Assembly (NCBI RefSeq): GCF_020524045.1
Contig: NZ_JAIVKL010000014.1
Coordinates: 62,001 to 126,000, forward strand
Reading direction: 5' to 3'
From: Metabacillus litoralis
Lineage (GTDB): Bacteria; Bacillota; Bacilli; Bacillales; Bacillaceae
DNA length: 64,000 nt
Shown: piece by piece, positions 8,295 to 17,202 of the stretch
How the letters are laid out: the number at the start of each line of letters is the position of its first letter
Position numbering within the stretch: the first letter of the stretch is position 1
Notes under the pieces: model-generated
Told to the model about the DNA's origin: nothing
The model's database searches: none
The model's input: the letters and a program-made list of their open reading frames with translations, nothing else
Made by a program: the position numbers and the translations under genes

Positions 8295-10064
8295 TTACAC
8301 CTCATAATTTTGTTTAAGCATTTTTTGCAAATATCCATTTTCTTTACTAGCTAACTCATCATAAGAGCCAGCTTCTATCAATCTTCCTTTGTCCAAAACG
8401 ATTACATGGTCTGCCGTTTTGACAGTTGATAACCGGTGAGCGACCAACACAATTGTCATCTTATCTCTCAACTGTTCAATTGATTGTTTTATTTTCCATT
8501 CATTTTCATTGTCTAACGCACTAGTTGCTTCATCTAACACCAACAACAATGGTTTTCTTAGGATGGCTCTAGCTAGGATGAGTCGCTGCCGTTCTCCTCC
8601 TGAGAGCTTAATTCCCTTATCACCAATAACCGTATCTAGTCCTTCAGGAAGTTGTTCAATAAATTTTTTTGCTGATGCCAAATGCAAGGCATTCCACATT
8701 TCCTCTTCACTTACCTCAGGATTAAACCTATGAAGATTTTCTTTAATGGTTGTGTGCAATAAAAATGTGTCCTGAGGAACATAGCCGACTAGGCTTCTCC
8801 ATTGTGTTAACCTTTCTTGATCAATTACAATATCATCCACTAGAATATCTCCTGAATGAGGCTTTAATAACCCTAATAGCAAGTCAATAACCGTACTTTT
8901 GCCTGCTCCAGATTCACCAACTATTGCGGTTACTTTTTTTGGAGGAATTTTAATATTTAAGTTATTTATATTAAATGAGTTGTTGGATTGATATGAAAAA
9001 TTAATCTCTTGGAAGGTAATACCTTTTTCTAATGGAAGATTTGGAAGAATCACACTTGCCTGATGTATCTCTTCGGCATGATTCATTTCTTTTTTTAATC
9101 TGTTTATATTGTCATACACTGGCAGAACAGAGAATATCAATTGTAAATTGTTCTGAAAAGAAGAAAACATTGGCCACAATCGTGAGAAAATAAACACAAT
9201 AATAACAATTGACGTTATTTCTTCATGGAAAACGAATAAAGCAATATAAAAAAACAAACTAATAATGATTGCTGCCCCAATTCTGTAGAAAAGATCAGGC
9301 TTTGATTGAACCTTAGTAAAATGAACGATATTTTCTTCTACTTTTGTTGCTACTCTTGTAAATTCATGTAGTTGTTTTTTTTCAATCCCATAGCTTTTCC
9401 ACTCTTTCATTCCATTTAATTGATCATTTATTTCACCTTGTAGCTTTTGGTTAAATTTTTGTAAAGAGCCACCAAGTTGTTTGGATTCCTTTAAGCTTGA
9501 TCTAAGAACAACGAACAAAACCGATCCACTCAAACATACAAAAAGAGTTAAAGGAACAGAAATGACAAAGGCTATAATTAGTTGAACTACTGCCACAAGT
9601 AATTGGGAAAGTATCCTTAAGTAACTTAGTAAAGCTGCACTAATTCGCCCCGTTTCTACTGTAAATGCATTAATGAGATCTGATTTCCTTTGCTCGATTA
9701 GATATTCCCATTCAGCATAGATAATGCCCCTATACAACTGAGTTCTCACATGCCGTGTATATCCTTGCATTAACTCAGTATTTAATATGGCTACTTTTCT
9801 ATTAATAATTGCTCCCACTGAGATTAAAAGTATATATATGAATAAGATAAACATAATCTGTTCTTCATTTGTTAAATTTGAGATAAATAAATGCGTATAT
9901 GATGCTTCTTCATTAGGCACTTCAATTATCGTAAGAAGTGGAACAAGCATCATAATTCCCAAACCGTTTGTAAAAGCCATTAATACCGTAAAAAATATGA
10001 CCTGTATGAATTTTTGATCGAATTGCTTGTACACATCTGAGATAAATTCAAAAAAGATTTTCAT
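8295..10064 (-). CDS. Lasso peptide ABC exporter (D)
   Basis: A 589-aa half transporter: six hydrophobic segments in 1-310, then a nucleotide-binding domain with Walker A G-E-S-G-A-G-K-S-T (383-391), signature L-S-G-G-E (487-491) and Walker B L-L-V-L-D-E (507-512). No N-terminal C39 peptidase is present, in keeping with leader removal by B2. It should form a homodimer in the cytoplasmic membrane that exports the mature lasso peptide and may give immunity. The start overlaps the nucleotidyltransferase stop by 1 nt. Confidence 0.9.
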   Translation of the reverse strand: MKIFFEFISDVYKQFDQKFIQVIFFTVLMAFTNGLGIMMLVPLLTIIEVPNEEASYTHLFISNLTNEEQIMFILFIYILLISVGAIINRKVAILNTELMQGYTRHVRTQLYRGIIYAEWEYLIEQRKSDLINAFTVETGRISAALLSYLRILSQLLVAVVQLIIAFVISVPLTLFVCLSGSVLFVVLRSSLKESKQLGGSLQKFNQKLQGEINDQLNGMKEWKSYGIEKKQLHEFTRVATKVEENIVHFTKVQSKPDLFYRIGAAIIISLFFYIALFVFHEEITSIVIIVFIFSRLWPMFSSFQNNLQLIFSVLPVYDNINRLKKEMNHAEEIHQASVILPNLPLEKGITFQEINFSYQSNNSFNINNLNIKIPPKKVTAIVGESGAGKSTVIDLLLGLLKPHSGDILVDDIVIDQERLTQWRSLVGYVPQDTFLLHTTIKENLHRFNPEVSEEEMWNALHLASAKKFIEQLPEGLDTVIGDKGIKLSGGERQRLILARAILRKPLLLVLDEATSALDNENEWKIKQSIEQLRDKMTIVLVAHRLSTVKTADHVIVLDKGRLIEAGSYDELASKENGYLQKMLKQNYEV

Positions 10065-11218
10065 TAATTAATCCTTCTAAATCGTCGAACGACCCATAAA
10101 AAGGGGCGGAGAGGGTAGTAGAGTGAATAATATTTTTCAGGTAGCTTTAACGTTTCAATGTCATATTGATTAGGGTAGAAATGTTGAAAAATATAGTCGA
10201 GCTTTTGTCTAATTCCTACACGTAAAGCATAGTGATACCTTCTTTGAAGAAGATAATGATTAAGAGTTGTAGAATTTGTAAAGTCTATATTTTTCTTTAA
10301 TATAGTTAGTGCCATTCTCGATATCTTTATACACTTACGCGAACCTGTATAAATACTTAGCTCAGTAGGAATTTTCGTTTTAAAGAAAAAGTTACTTAAT
10401 GCAACAGCTTGTCCGATCATATGCTCAACTTTTTGCTTTTGAGCTGTTTCCTTAATTGATTCATAATCTAAAGGTTTTTGTAAAAAAAGATGAATGTCAT
10501 AAAGCCACCGTAACCGAAACCAAGCATGACGAGAGCCATGAGTGATTAAAAATAAAAACAAGTCCATTTCACCAAGAATGTTAACTGTGGTTCCTCCAAT
10601 ATGAATCTGTTCCTTACGACTCCATAATTCTGCAAATAATGGCTCTTTATAAAGATTAGGGTGTAGCCTCCAATGTAATTCAACCAGGACTTTACTCTCT
10701 TGATGAACAAAAATTTTGTGATGAAGCTTCTTATAATTAAGATCTTCAAAGTTCTCTATCTCATACTCTTCAATATATCCATTTTCTATTAATAATGTTT
10801 CGGCTTCCTTTAACTTATTAAAAGGAACTAGAAGATCTAAGTCTCTAGTTGGACGAAGCATAGGGTCATTATATAGTTTTGAAGAAATAACCGGTCCTTT
10901 TAGGCAGATAAGTGGAATATCCTGTTGAGCAAATGTGTTCGAAATCTTTGTTAATTCTCTTGTAAGTTGGAAGAGTTTAAATTTACCATTTTTAGTTGTG
11001 CTTAATAATTTATTACCAAATTCTAATGAATGAAGGCTTTTATTTTTTCGGTTGCTCGTTAGACGGTCTGAAAGGATTGGATAAAGTCTGTGGAATTTAG
11101 CTAATCTTAATACTTCATCCCAATTGACTTTCTTTGCATGAAATTGTTCCACATCCTCATTATTTATACAATCGAGAAGTAGCTCTATTTCATTGGCAAA
11201 TCCATTGTTTATATTCAT
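10064..11218 (-). CDS. Nucleotidyltransferase-family protein, first gene of lasso operon
   Basis: A 384-aa protein of the uncharacterised nucleotidyltransferase family often found in firmicute lasso clusters. The key motif is L-K-G-P-V (107-111) followed by R-P-T-R-D-L-D-L-L-V, with metal-binding Asp126 and Asp128, and H-H-K and E-L-H-W downstream. From memory, a homologue in the pseudomycoidin cluster adds hexose to the phosphorylated C-terminus, so it may act after a kinase. It is the promoter-proximal gene; the divergent MBOAT gene starts 290 nt away. Confidence 0.8.
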   Translation of the reverse strand: MNINNGFANEIELLLDCINNEDVEQFHAKKVNWDEVLRLAKFHRLYPILSDRLTSNRKNKSLHSLEFGNKLLSTTKNGKFKLFQLTRELTKISNTFAQQDIPLICLKGPVISSKLYNDPMLRPTRDLDLLVPFNKLKEAETLLIENGYIEEYEIENFEDLNYKKLHHKIFVHQESKVLVELHWRLHPNLYKEPLFAELWSRKEQIHIGGTTVNILGEMDLFLFLITHGSRHAWFRLRWLYDIHLFLQKPLDYESIKETAQKQKVEHMIGQAVALSNFFFKTKIPTELSIYTGSRKCIKISRMALTILKKNIDFTNSTTLNHYLLQRRYHYALRVGIRQKLDYIFQHFYPNQYDIETLKLPEKYYSLYYPLRPFLWVVRRFRRIN

Positions 11219-11509
11219 ACTCTTCCCCCCAATCTCTATATAATTTACATTTTTGCAGATTTTTCTTTAATATAGTACTAATTATCTATTATTTTCTTTG
11301 GAAGTAAAGGAGAAATTTCAGGAGATTTGTATTTTTATGTCGACTATTTTCAAATGTAACCTATAATATTAAATAGAATGCAGATTTAGTGTGTGAAAAT
11401 TTTTCATTCTCAAAAATCGAAGTTATTTTAGTCAATGTTCTAGTTATTGAAATATATAAAACTTTTTGACTAATTAGCTAATCATGAATATCTACTCAGG
11501 AGAAATTGC
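11219..11509. promoter_or_regulatory. Divergent intergenic region (lasso operon / MBOAT pair)
   Basis: AT-rich 291 bp that must hold the promoter for the nine-gene lasso operon on one side and for the MBOAT gene on the other. TA-rich -10-like strings are present, but I could not place a convincing -35/-10 pair on either strand. Confidence 0.4.
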
Positions 11510-12991
11510 ATGCTATTTAATTCATTTGAATACATCTTCCTTTTTTTACCGATCGTTACTTTTATCTACTTTTATCTAAATAAAAAAAGGTTATTATACG
11601 TTTCTAAATTATGGTTACTTTTATCTTCTTTATTTTTCTATTCCTGGTGGAATGTATCTTATTTGCCACTGATAGTTATTTCCATTTTACTTAACTATTT
11701 TATTGGCAGAAGCTTGAGTTCAACTAACACGACAAAATATAAGAAAGTTGTATTAATCTTTGGTATTATTTGTAATGTGGGTTTTTTAGGCTACTTTAAA
11801 TATACGAACTTCTTCATTTCAAGCCTTAACACCTTAGGGGCAAACCTAAAACTATTGGAGATTGGTTTACCTTTGGCCATTAGCTTTTTTACATTTCAAC
11901 AAATCGCTTTTTTAGTTGATTCTTATCATAAAGAAACAAGAGAATACAACTTTTTAAACTATAGTTTATTTGTCACATTTTTTCCTCAGTTAATTGCAGG
12001 ACCAATCGTTCATCATAAAGAGATGATGCCACAATTTGCAGAGTATAGGAACAAGCTTTTTAACTATAGGAACCAAGCAATTGGATTGTTCATTTTTTCT
12101 ATTGGTTTATTTAAGAAGGTCATACTGGCGGATCATTTTGCTATATGGGCAACTGAGGGATTCGATACCTTGGATAAACTATCGATGATTGAGGGATGGA
12201 TTGTATCTCTGTCTTTTACCTTTCAATTATATTTTGATTTTAGTGGTTATATGGATATGGCTACTGGGGCAGCTTTATTATTCAACATTAAATTACCAAT
12301 TAATTTCAATTCCCCTTACAAAGCTCTTAATATACAGGATTCTTGGAATAGATGGCACATCACATTAGGTAAATTTTTATATCGTTATATTTTTATGCCA
12401 TTAAATCGATTTTTACTGAAAAGGGTATTTATCCCCCTAAACATCAAAAAATATGTAAAATTACGGACAAACATAAGTTTACTATTATTGTTTCTTATAA
12501 GCGGTTTATGGCATGGTGCAGGCTGGACATTTATCTTTTGGGGATTTTTGCATGGAGCAGCAACTGTATTACACAGGTTATGGAAACATACCGGTAGTAA
12601 AATGAACAAAGTTTTGGCTTGGTTTGTTACGTTTAACTTCATTAACTTTTCTATGGTTTTCTTTAGAGCATCCGATTTTAATGACGCCTTTAAAATCTTA
12701 GAAGCAATGTTCGGATTTAATGGAATTATTCTCCCTGAAAGGATATTGTCATATATAAACCTTCCATCTTATGATGCTATTACTTATAATCAGCTGGCTC
12801 TTACAGATATTGACGGCGCAATTAAGTTTCTTATCATTGGTTTCATTATAACTCTTTGCTTTAAGAACACAAACGAGCTAATAGAAAGATTCAAGCCTAC
12901 ATGGTACACTTTGTTATTCACACTCATTTTATTTATTTATTCTCTGTTACACATTACAAAAGTAAGTGAATTTTTATACTTTAATTTTTGA
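11510..12991 (+). CDS. MBOAT O-acyltransferase (DltB/AlgI-like)
   Basis: A 493-aa polytopic protein that starts M-L-F-N-S-F-E-Y, as many AlgI-type MBOATs do. It has Y-F-D-F-S-G-Y-M-D-M-A (241-251), R-W-H-I-T-L (281-286) and the catalytic His335 in G-L-W-H-G-A. These enzymes pass an acyl group, usually acetyl, across the membrane to a secreted polysaccharide or wall polymer. An SGNH-like partner follows 9 nt later, the usual two-gene arrangement. The start has AGGAG 7 nt upstream. A broken paralogue lies at 17.1-18.0 kb. Confidence 0.9.
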   Translation: MLFNSFEYIFLFLPIVTFIYFYLNKKRLLYVSKLWLLLSSLFFYSWWNVSYLPLIVISILLNYFIGRSLSSTNTTKYKKVVLIFGIICNVGFLGYFKYTNFFISSLNTLGANLKLLEIGLPLAISFFTFQQIAFLVDSYHKETREYNFLNYSLFVTFFPQLIAGPIVHHKEMMPQFAEYRNKLFNYRNQAIGLFIFSIGLFKKVILADHFAIWATEGFDTLDKLSMIEGWIVSLSFTFQLYFDFSGYMDMATGAALLFNIKLPINFNSPYKALNIQDSWNRWHITLGKFLYRYIFMPLNRFLLKRVFIPLNIKKYVKLRTNISLLLLFLISGLWHGAGWTFIFWGFLHGAATVLHRLWKHTGSKMNKVLAWFVTFNFINFSMVFFRASDFNDAFKILEAMFGFNGIILPERILSYINLPSYDAITYNQLALTDIDGAIKFLIIGFIITLCFKNTNELIERFKPTWYTLLFTLILFIYSLLHITKVSEFLYFNF

Positions 12992-13000
12992 GGTTATTCT

Positions 13001-14146
13001 ATGAAACGATATGAAAAATGGTATAAAAGCCTAATTGTTATCATCTTTTTCTCTATTATATTAATTAGTAGTATCAATTACTTTGTTGATCCGTATAACA
13101 TCTACAAAACAAGCACTTATAACAAATTTAACGAACAAAAGATTGAAACTAAGGAATATTTAATGAAAGCCAGAGAGCTAGTATATAAGAATCCTAACAC
13201 AATTTTTTTAGGATCTTCAAGAACAAAGATGGGGTTAGACCCTTTCTATTTTCAAAAAATTACGGGGGAAAGGGCATACAATGTAGGTTTATCTAACTCT
13301 AACATTTTGATTCATAAGAGTTATTTACAATACGCTATCTCAAATAACAGTTCATTAAAAAGAGTTATTCTCGGTATAGATTTTGAAAGTTTTAATATAA
13401 AAACAAATGAAAGTAAGCAGTTTAATGACGATAGACTTACAACTAAATATTTTATTAAAGACGATTTAGTCACTACTTTAATTACTGAACGTGCGCTTAA
13501 AGATAGCCTAAAAGTAATAATAGATAATTACACTCAATCAGCAAGGTATATTAATGAAAATACCTTAGCAAATGGAAGCCAGAATGAAGAACAAATACTC
13601 TCCAAAAACCAAAAGTTGTTGGCAGCAGGGCAAAATAGTTTCTATAAACATCTAAAATCCCAATTTGATTACAACATCTTATCAAATGAATTCCAGTTAT
13701 CTGACAATAATTTTGATATCTTAAAAGAGATCGTAACTCTTTGCGCAGAAAATAACATTCAACTAGATGTTTTCCTTCAACCTGTCCATGCATTACAACT
13801 CGAAGGAATTGTGGCTACAGGAATTTGGAGTGAATTTGAAGAATGGAAGCGCCAAATTGTTGAGATTACCCCGGTTTGGGATTTTACTGGTTATAACTCA
13901 ATTACTACAAGTCCCCCTGTTAATTTTGATTATTATATTGACCAATCTCATTACAGGAAAAAAATCGGTAATTTAATTATCAATAGAATGATGAATATTG
14001 AGCCGTCTAAAGTACCTCATGACTTTGGAGTGTTGTTAACAAAAGATAATATTGAAAAGCATCTGAAGACAATTAGATATAAAAGAGATGTATGGGGAGA
14101 TAGAAATCCTAAGATTGTTAATCGGGTTAAGGGGTTAGTAGAGTAG
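13001..14146 (+). CDS. SGNH/AlgJ-like acyltransferase partner
   Basis: A 381-aa protein with one N-terminal membrane anchor (about 10-28) and an extracytoplasmic domain. The block-I-like motif F-L-G-S-S-R (69-74) supplies the nucleophile Ser, and D-Q-S-H near residue 312 gives the Asp/His pair. It lies 9 nt after the MBOAT gene. In known pairs the MBOAT delivers the acyl group and the SGNH-like protein completes transfer to the polymer. Likely target is a cell-surface glycan; nothing in the sequence identifies it. Confidence 0.75.
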   Translation: MKRYEKWYKSLIVIIFFSIILISSINYFVDPYNIYKTSTYNKFNEQKIETKEYLMKARELVYKNPNTIFLGSSRTKMGLDPFYFQKITGERAYNVGLSNSNILIHKSYLQYAISNNSSLKRVILGIDFESFNIKTNESKQFNDDRLTTKYFIKDDLVTTLITERALKDSLKVIIDNYTQSARYINENTLANGSQNEEQILSKNQKLLAAGQNSFYKHLKSQFDYNILSNEFQLSDNNFDILKEIVTLCAENNIQLDVFLQPVHALQLEGIVATGIWSEFEEWKRQIVEITPVWDFTGYNSITTSPPVNFDYYIDQSHYRKKIGNLIINRMMNIEPSKVPHDFGVLLTKDNIEKHLKTIRYKRDVWGDRNPKIVNRVKGLVE

Positions 14147-14152
14147 AAGCTT

Positions 14153-14181
14153 GGAAGCACAGGGGCGGTTCTTCAGCTTCC
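14153..14181 (-). repeat. Palindromic repeat, copy 1 (inverse orientation)
   Basis: GGAAGC/GCTTCC outer stem around GAACCG-CCCC (read on the minus strand). It is one of six copies of the same imperfect palindrome between 14 and 19.3 kb and may double as terminator for the SGNH gene. Confidence 0.75.
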
Positions 14182-14243
14182 TAATTGAATACTAATTTAA
14201 TACTAATAACGAACCTAACCTTTTTTACGCCTTAAACATAAGG

Positions 14244-15732
14244 TTAAGAGAAATACCCAGAATTCCTTACTGCTTGTCTTTGGGAGAGTCCGTCCATTAG
14301 ATCCTGATCAGATATAAAAGTCTCTCCCTCGATATCTGCAATCGTTCTCGCTAAACGAATGATTTTAATTTGGACTCGATTGCTAATACCCTGCTTACTA
14401 GATACTTGCTGCAGGTCATTTTGTTGTTTTTGAGTCAAGGGGCTGCTTTGAATTAACTGTTCAAAAGGAACCGAACCGTTACAAATTTCCTTCCCATACC
14501 GGTTGTACTGGATTTTCCTTGCTGAGAATACGCGTTGCTTTATGTCATCGGAAGACTCGATATCTTTAAAATTATGTTCTTTTAGATTTACTGCTTGTAA
14601 GGTGAGGAGTATATCAAACCGGTCTAAGATAGGACCAGATACACGATTTTTGTACGTTTTTATCTGCTTTTCTGTACAGATACAATAATGATCACTAGAG
14701 CCGAAATAACCACATGGACATGGATTCATGACGGCGATAAAAATGAAGTTTGCAGGGTAGGTTACAGTTGAATGAACACGACTAATGGTTACCGTTTTAT
14801 TTTCTAAGGGTTGCCGTAGCATATCTAATGTTTTTTTAGAGAATTCTCCTAATTCATTTAGAAAAAGAATGCCACGATGCGCTAAAGAAACTTCTCCAGG
14901 TTTTGGAGAGGTTCCACCACCTATAACTGAAACATGTGATGCAGAATGATGAGGGTGACGAAAGGGAGGTTGAGAAGAATCGTGATACGACGCACCCGCA
15001 ATTTGATAGAGGCTTATTTTTTCCAGTAGGCCCTCTTTTGATAATGGGGGTATTATTGACTGAAAGGTTTCGGCTAATAAACTCTTCCCACATCCGGGTG
15101 GACCATCCATTAAAACAAAGTGCTCCTCACTTGCAGCTATTTCCAATGCACGTTTTGCAAAATCAGGAACAATAATTTGATTAAAATTACGTAAAACAGG
15201 CTGGATATCCTCTCTCATTTTTTGCGGTCTGGTAAATGGCAGGAGTTGTTGACCACGTAATACATCCATTACATCTTGAAGTGTTTCAATGTATACAAGC
15301 TCTAACCCTGGTATCTCGATATTTTGAATCATAGGGTCATAAGGGAGAAAAAGTTTGCACAGTTGTAATTTCTTGGCTGCGAGAATCGCTGCAAGCATAC
15401 CCTCAACTGGAAGAATTGACCCATCTAAAGACAATGTTCCAATAAAACCTGAATCCTTTGGAATAGTCTCTTTTAGAAAGTTTCCATTTTTTTAAAACTA
15501 CCACTGCTATCGCAAGATCAAATAATGGACCATTTTTCTTTTGTTCTGTTGGTGATAGATTAATGGTCACTTTCATATCAACTAACGAAAATCCTAAACT
15601 ATGAAGAGCAGCTGAAACACGTCGGTAACCCCACAATAATCATTATTTCTATCCCATCTTTTCCCTGCACTTCAACTTGAACCCGATATCCTCAAGCCCT
15701 TTCAAACCAATACTCGTTACTTTTGAAGACAC
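14244..15732 (-). pseudogene. comM/yifB-like Mg-chelatase-type AAA protein, broken
   Basis: The large 3' part (14244-15434) encodes an AAA domain with G-P-P-G-C-G-K-S-L and the family features G-G-G-T-S-P-K-P-G-E-V-S-L-A-H and N-P-C-P-C-G. The N-terminal Lon-like domain is in pieces: a GTG start at 15730-15732 behind GGAGGAAA reads S-S-K-V-T-S-I-G-L-K-G-L-E, then a frameshift leads to G-Y-R-V-Q-V-E, and a deletion near 15630 removes the family's D-A-S-V-K-E-S-like segment. Another frameshift lies near 15480. Intact relatives (about 500 aa) help process incoming DNA in transformation. At least three lesions argue against sequencing error. Confidence 0.88.
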
Positions 15733-16340
15733 GACAATTTCCTCCACTATGTAAAAAAAGAACCTACTACTTAGTAAAATGGGTTGTTTCTTCAAATATA
15801 ATATATCGTTAGTCTGACGAGGTTTCTATGTTTGCTAATGTTGTTTCAGCAATGCAAATTGAATAAAAGGGTATTAATGCTTTGTAACACTAGGACTTTT
15901 TGATTCTACTATTTTAAACGCGAAAAAATATGTTGATACGTCGTTATTCATTCTTAGTCATCTGAACTTTTTGAAAAAGTCGAAGTGAAGGCAGGAATGT
16001 TTCTAGTTATGTAGTTGTTAAAAAAACTTAAAGCGAATAGATTAGATGCAATAATGGGATTCTTGTGAAAGGTTTAGGACTTTACTAAGATTTATCATAT
16101 TTTATTCTTTCTTTTTTCACAACAATACAAAAATACATTTTACTCAGGTGAAAACTAGAAAATCTCCCCATGCTTCCACCTGTATATTTAAAGCAAAAGA
16201 AGCTAAGTAACAAGTTTCAGAGCTAATAGATGAAAAAGAAAAACTAGAAAACCAGTTGGGTATAATTCAATTTTCATTAATTAAAACTATTAGTCTAGCA
16301 GACACAGTGTATGTAGACCCGGCGTAGCTAAGAAAATTTA
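15733..16340. other. Gene-poor stretch with ORF remnants
   Basis: No intact gene seen. Around 16180-16325 (plus strand) a decayed frame reads S-E-L-I-D-E-K-E-K-L-E-N-Q-L then I-K-T-I-S-L-A-D, interrupted by a stop: a coiled-coil remnant of unknown origin. Confidence 0.4.
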
Positions 16341-16369
16341 AGAAGCACGAGATCCGTCCTTGTGCTTCT
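16341..16369 (+). repeat. Palindromic repeat, copy 2
   Basis: AGAAGCAC...GTGCTTCT outer stem with central GATCCGTCCTT. It is in tandem with copy 3, 14 nt away. Confidence 0.8.
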
Positions 16370-16383
16370 CTGTCCAATCAAAA

Positions 16384-16412
16384 AGAAGCGCGAGAACCGT
16401 CCCTGTGCTTCT
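16384..16412 (+). repeat. Palindromic repeat, copy 3
   Basis: AGAAGCGC / GTGCTTCT outer stem with GAGAACCGTCCC in the centre, very close to copies 4-6. Confidence 0.85.
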
Positions 16413-16424
16413 TCCTTTTTGCAA

Positions 16425-16454
16425 TTGAAATGATAGGGAGGAATCATGTATAAT
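16425..16454 (+). promoter_or_regulatory. Promoter of the antitoxin RNA
   Basis: TTGAAA (16425-16430), 18-bp spacer, perfect TATAAT (16449-16454). Transcription should start near 16461 and run against the toxin gene. A second TATAAT is at 16471-16476. Confidence 0.7.
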
Positions 16455-16460
16455 GTAGTT

Positions 16461-16619
16461 AAATAAAACGTATAATAAAAAAGACTGGATGCTGTGAACA
16501 CCCAGTCAAGTAGCAACATACATGCCGCATGAAGTGCGGCTGACCTAAGATTAAGTATTTTACCTAGAAAAAGTAACTACCCATTATCCTTTGGTCGGGG
16601 TTGGGACGGTTACTTTTTT
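16461..16619 (+). ncRNA. Putative type I antitoxin antisense RNA
   Basis: A predicted transcript of about 160 nt starts after the promoter at 16425-16454 and ends at a hairpin (AGTAAC 16572-16577, GTTACT 16609-16614) followed by six Ts. It holds two further hairpins (GACTGG/CCAGTC and GCCGCA/TGCGGC) and no ORF. Its 3' end reaches the toxin stop codon and its whole length is complementary to the toxin mRNA 3' part. This is the layout of txpA/RatA and bsrG/SR4 in B. subtilis, where the antisense RNA promotes decay of the toxin mRNA. Inferred from layout. Confidence 0.65.
16472..16507 (-). terminator. Toxin mRNA terminator
   Basis: Read on the minus strand: a 9-bp stem (GACTGGGTG with CATCCAGTC, one G-U pair, 7-nt loop) followed by TTTTTTATT. 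It lies about 100 nt beyond the toxin stop, inside the antisense overlap. Confidence 0.75.
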
Positions 16620-16711
16620 CTTTCTTTGACGAAGATTAGAATCAATGTTATTACACCTATCAATACTAAGTTTGATTGTAGTGCAACAGTTATTGCCTCG
16701 TAAGTCGTCAA
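16610..16711 (-). CDS. Holin-like type I toxin (33 aa)
   Basis: A TTG start 8 nt after GGGAGG gives L/M-T-T-Y-E-A-I-T-V-A-L-Q-S-N-L, one membrane-spanning segment (L-V-L-I-G-V-I-T-L-I-L-I-F-V) and a basic end K-E-R-K-K. This fits the 'putative holin-like toxin' family of bacilli and enterococci (TxpA/BsrG-like): short membrane peptides harmful to their own cell when over-made. The Shine-Dalgarno is locked in a 9-bp hairpin (16717-16741) and an antisense RNA covers the 3' end, giving two layers of control. GTG at 16720 is an alternative start. Confidence 0.78.
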   Translation of the reverse strand: MTTYEAITVALQSNLVLIGVITLILIFVKERKK

Positions 16712-16716
16712 CTTTC

Positions 16717-16741
16717 CCACCTCCCTTCTATTGGGAGATGG
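16717..16741 (-). promoter_or_regulatory. Hairpin hiding the toxin ribosome binding site
   Basis: CCATCTCCC (16741-16733) pairs with GGGAGGTGG (16725-16717) over 9 bp, with one G-U pair and a 7-nt loop. The 3' arm is the toxin Shine-Dalgarno itself. Further upstream, TGTTAATAT near 16790 is a plausible extended -10 for the toxin. Confidence 0.7.
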
Positions 16742-16972
16742 TCAACCGCCCATCCGCTTTATGTAATTGCTACCCCTATATTAACATTTCTCAATAAAAT
16801 CTACTAGAAGGAAAACGAAACATTTGTTCTGTATGTTAAGTACCGACTTTTGTTTATATTGTAATCATTCAAAAACTAAAGGAATAGCGTTTAACTCCTA
16901 GGAATGTAAAATTATAGTGCCGAAAAAGATTTAATAGTTTCATTAAGATTTAGATGAACAGTAGTTTCATCG

Positions 16973-17030
16973 ATATTACAAAGAAGAGTCAATCATCTCT
17001 TTTTCTGTGATTGACTCTTCTTTGTAATAT
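16973..17030. repeat. 23-bp perfect inverted repeat
   Basis: Arms 16973-16995 and 17008-17030 are exactly complementary over 23 bp (both contain AAGAAGAGTCAATCA or its complement) around a 12-nt T-rich loop. No T-run follows on either strand. It could be a small MITE-like element or a stable RNA hairpin. Confidence 0.8.
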
Positions 17031-17171
17031 ACAAATATCTTTAGACAAATTTAGGGGTGTCACTATGACCATACTTTAAGATACACCTCTTTCTTCTCGA
17101 GAATCCTATGGAAGATGAATTCATCCTTCCTTGGATGCCCATGACAATCCTTTATACTCATGTTTTATTGG

Positions 17172-17202
17172 AGGAAGCGCGGGAACCGTCCCCGTGCTTC
17201 CT
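17172..17202 (+). repeat. Palindromic repeat, copy 4, at a gene breakpoint
   Basis: AGGAAGCGC...GTGCTTCCT with central GGGAACCGTCCCC. It sits exactly where the MBOAT pseudogene stops matching its intact paralogue (after M-G-A-A-L-L-L). Confidence 0.85.

Noticed and set aside
11219-11509. MBOAT/SGNH pair as part of the lasso system
   Set aside because: Divergent orientation, a normal two-gene acyltransferase layout and a broken paralogue elsewhere fit an independent surface-modification role.
16328-16519. 63-aa minus-strand ORF
   Set aside because: It runs through two palindromic repeats and the toxin mRNA terminator; no ribosome site and no family resemblance.
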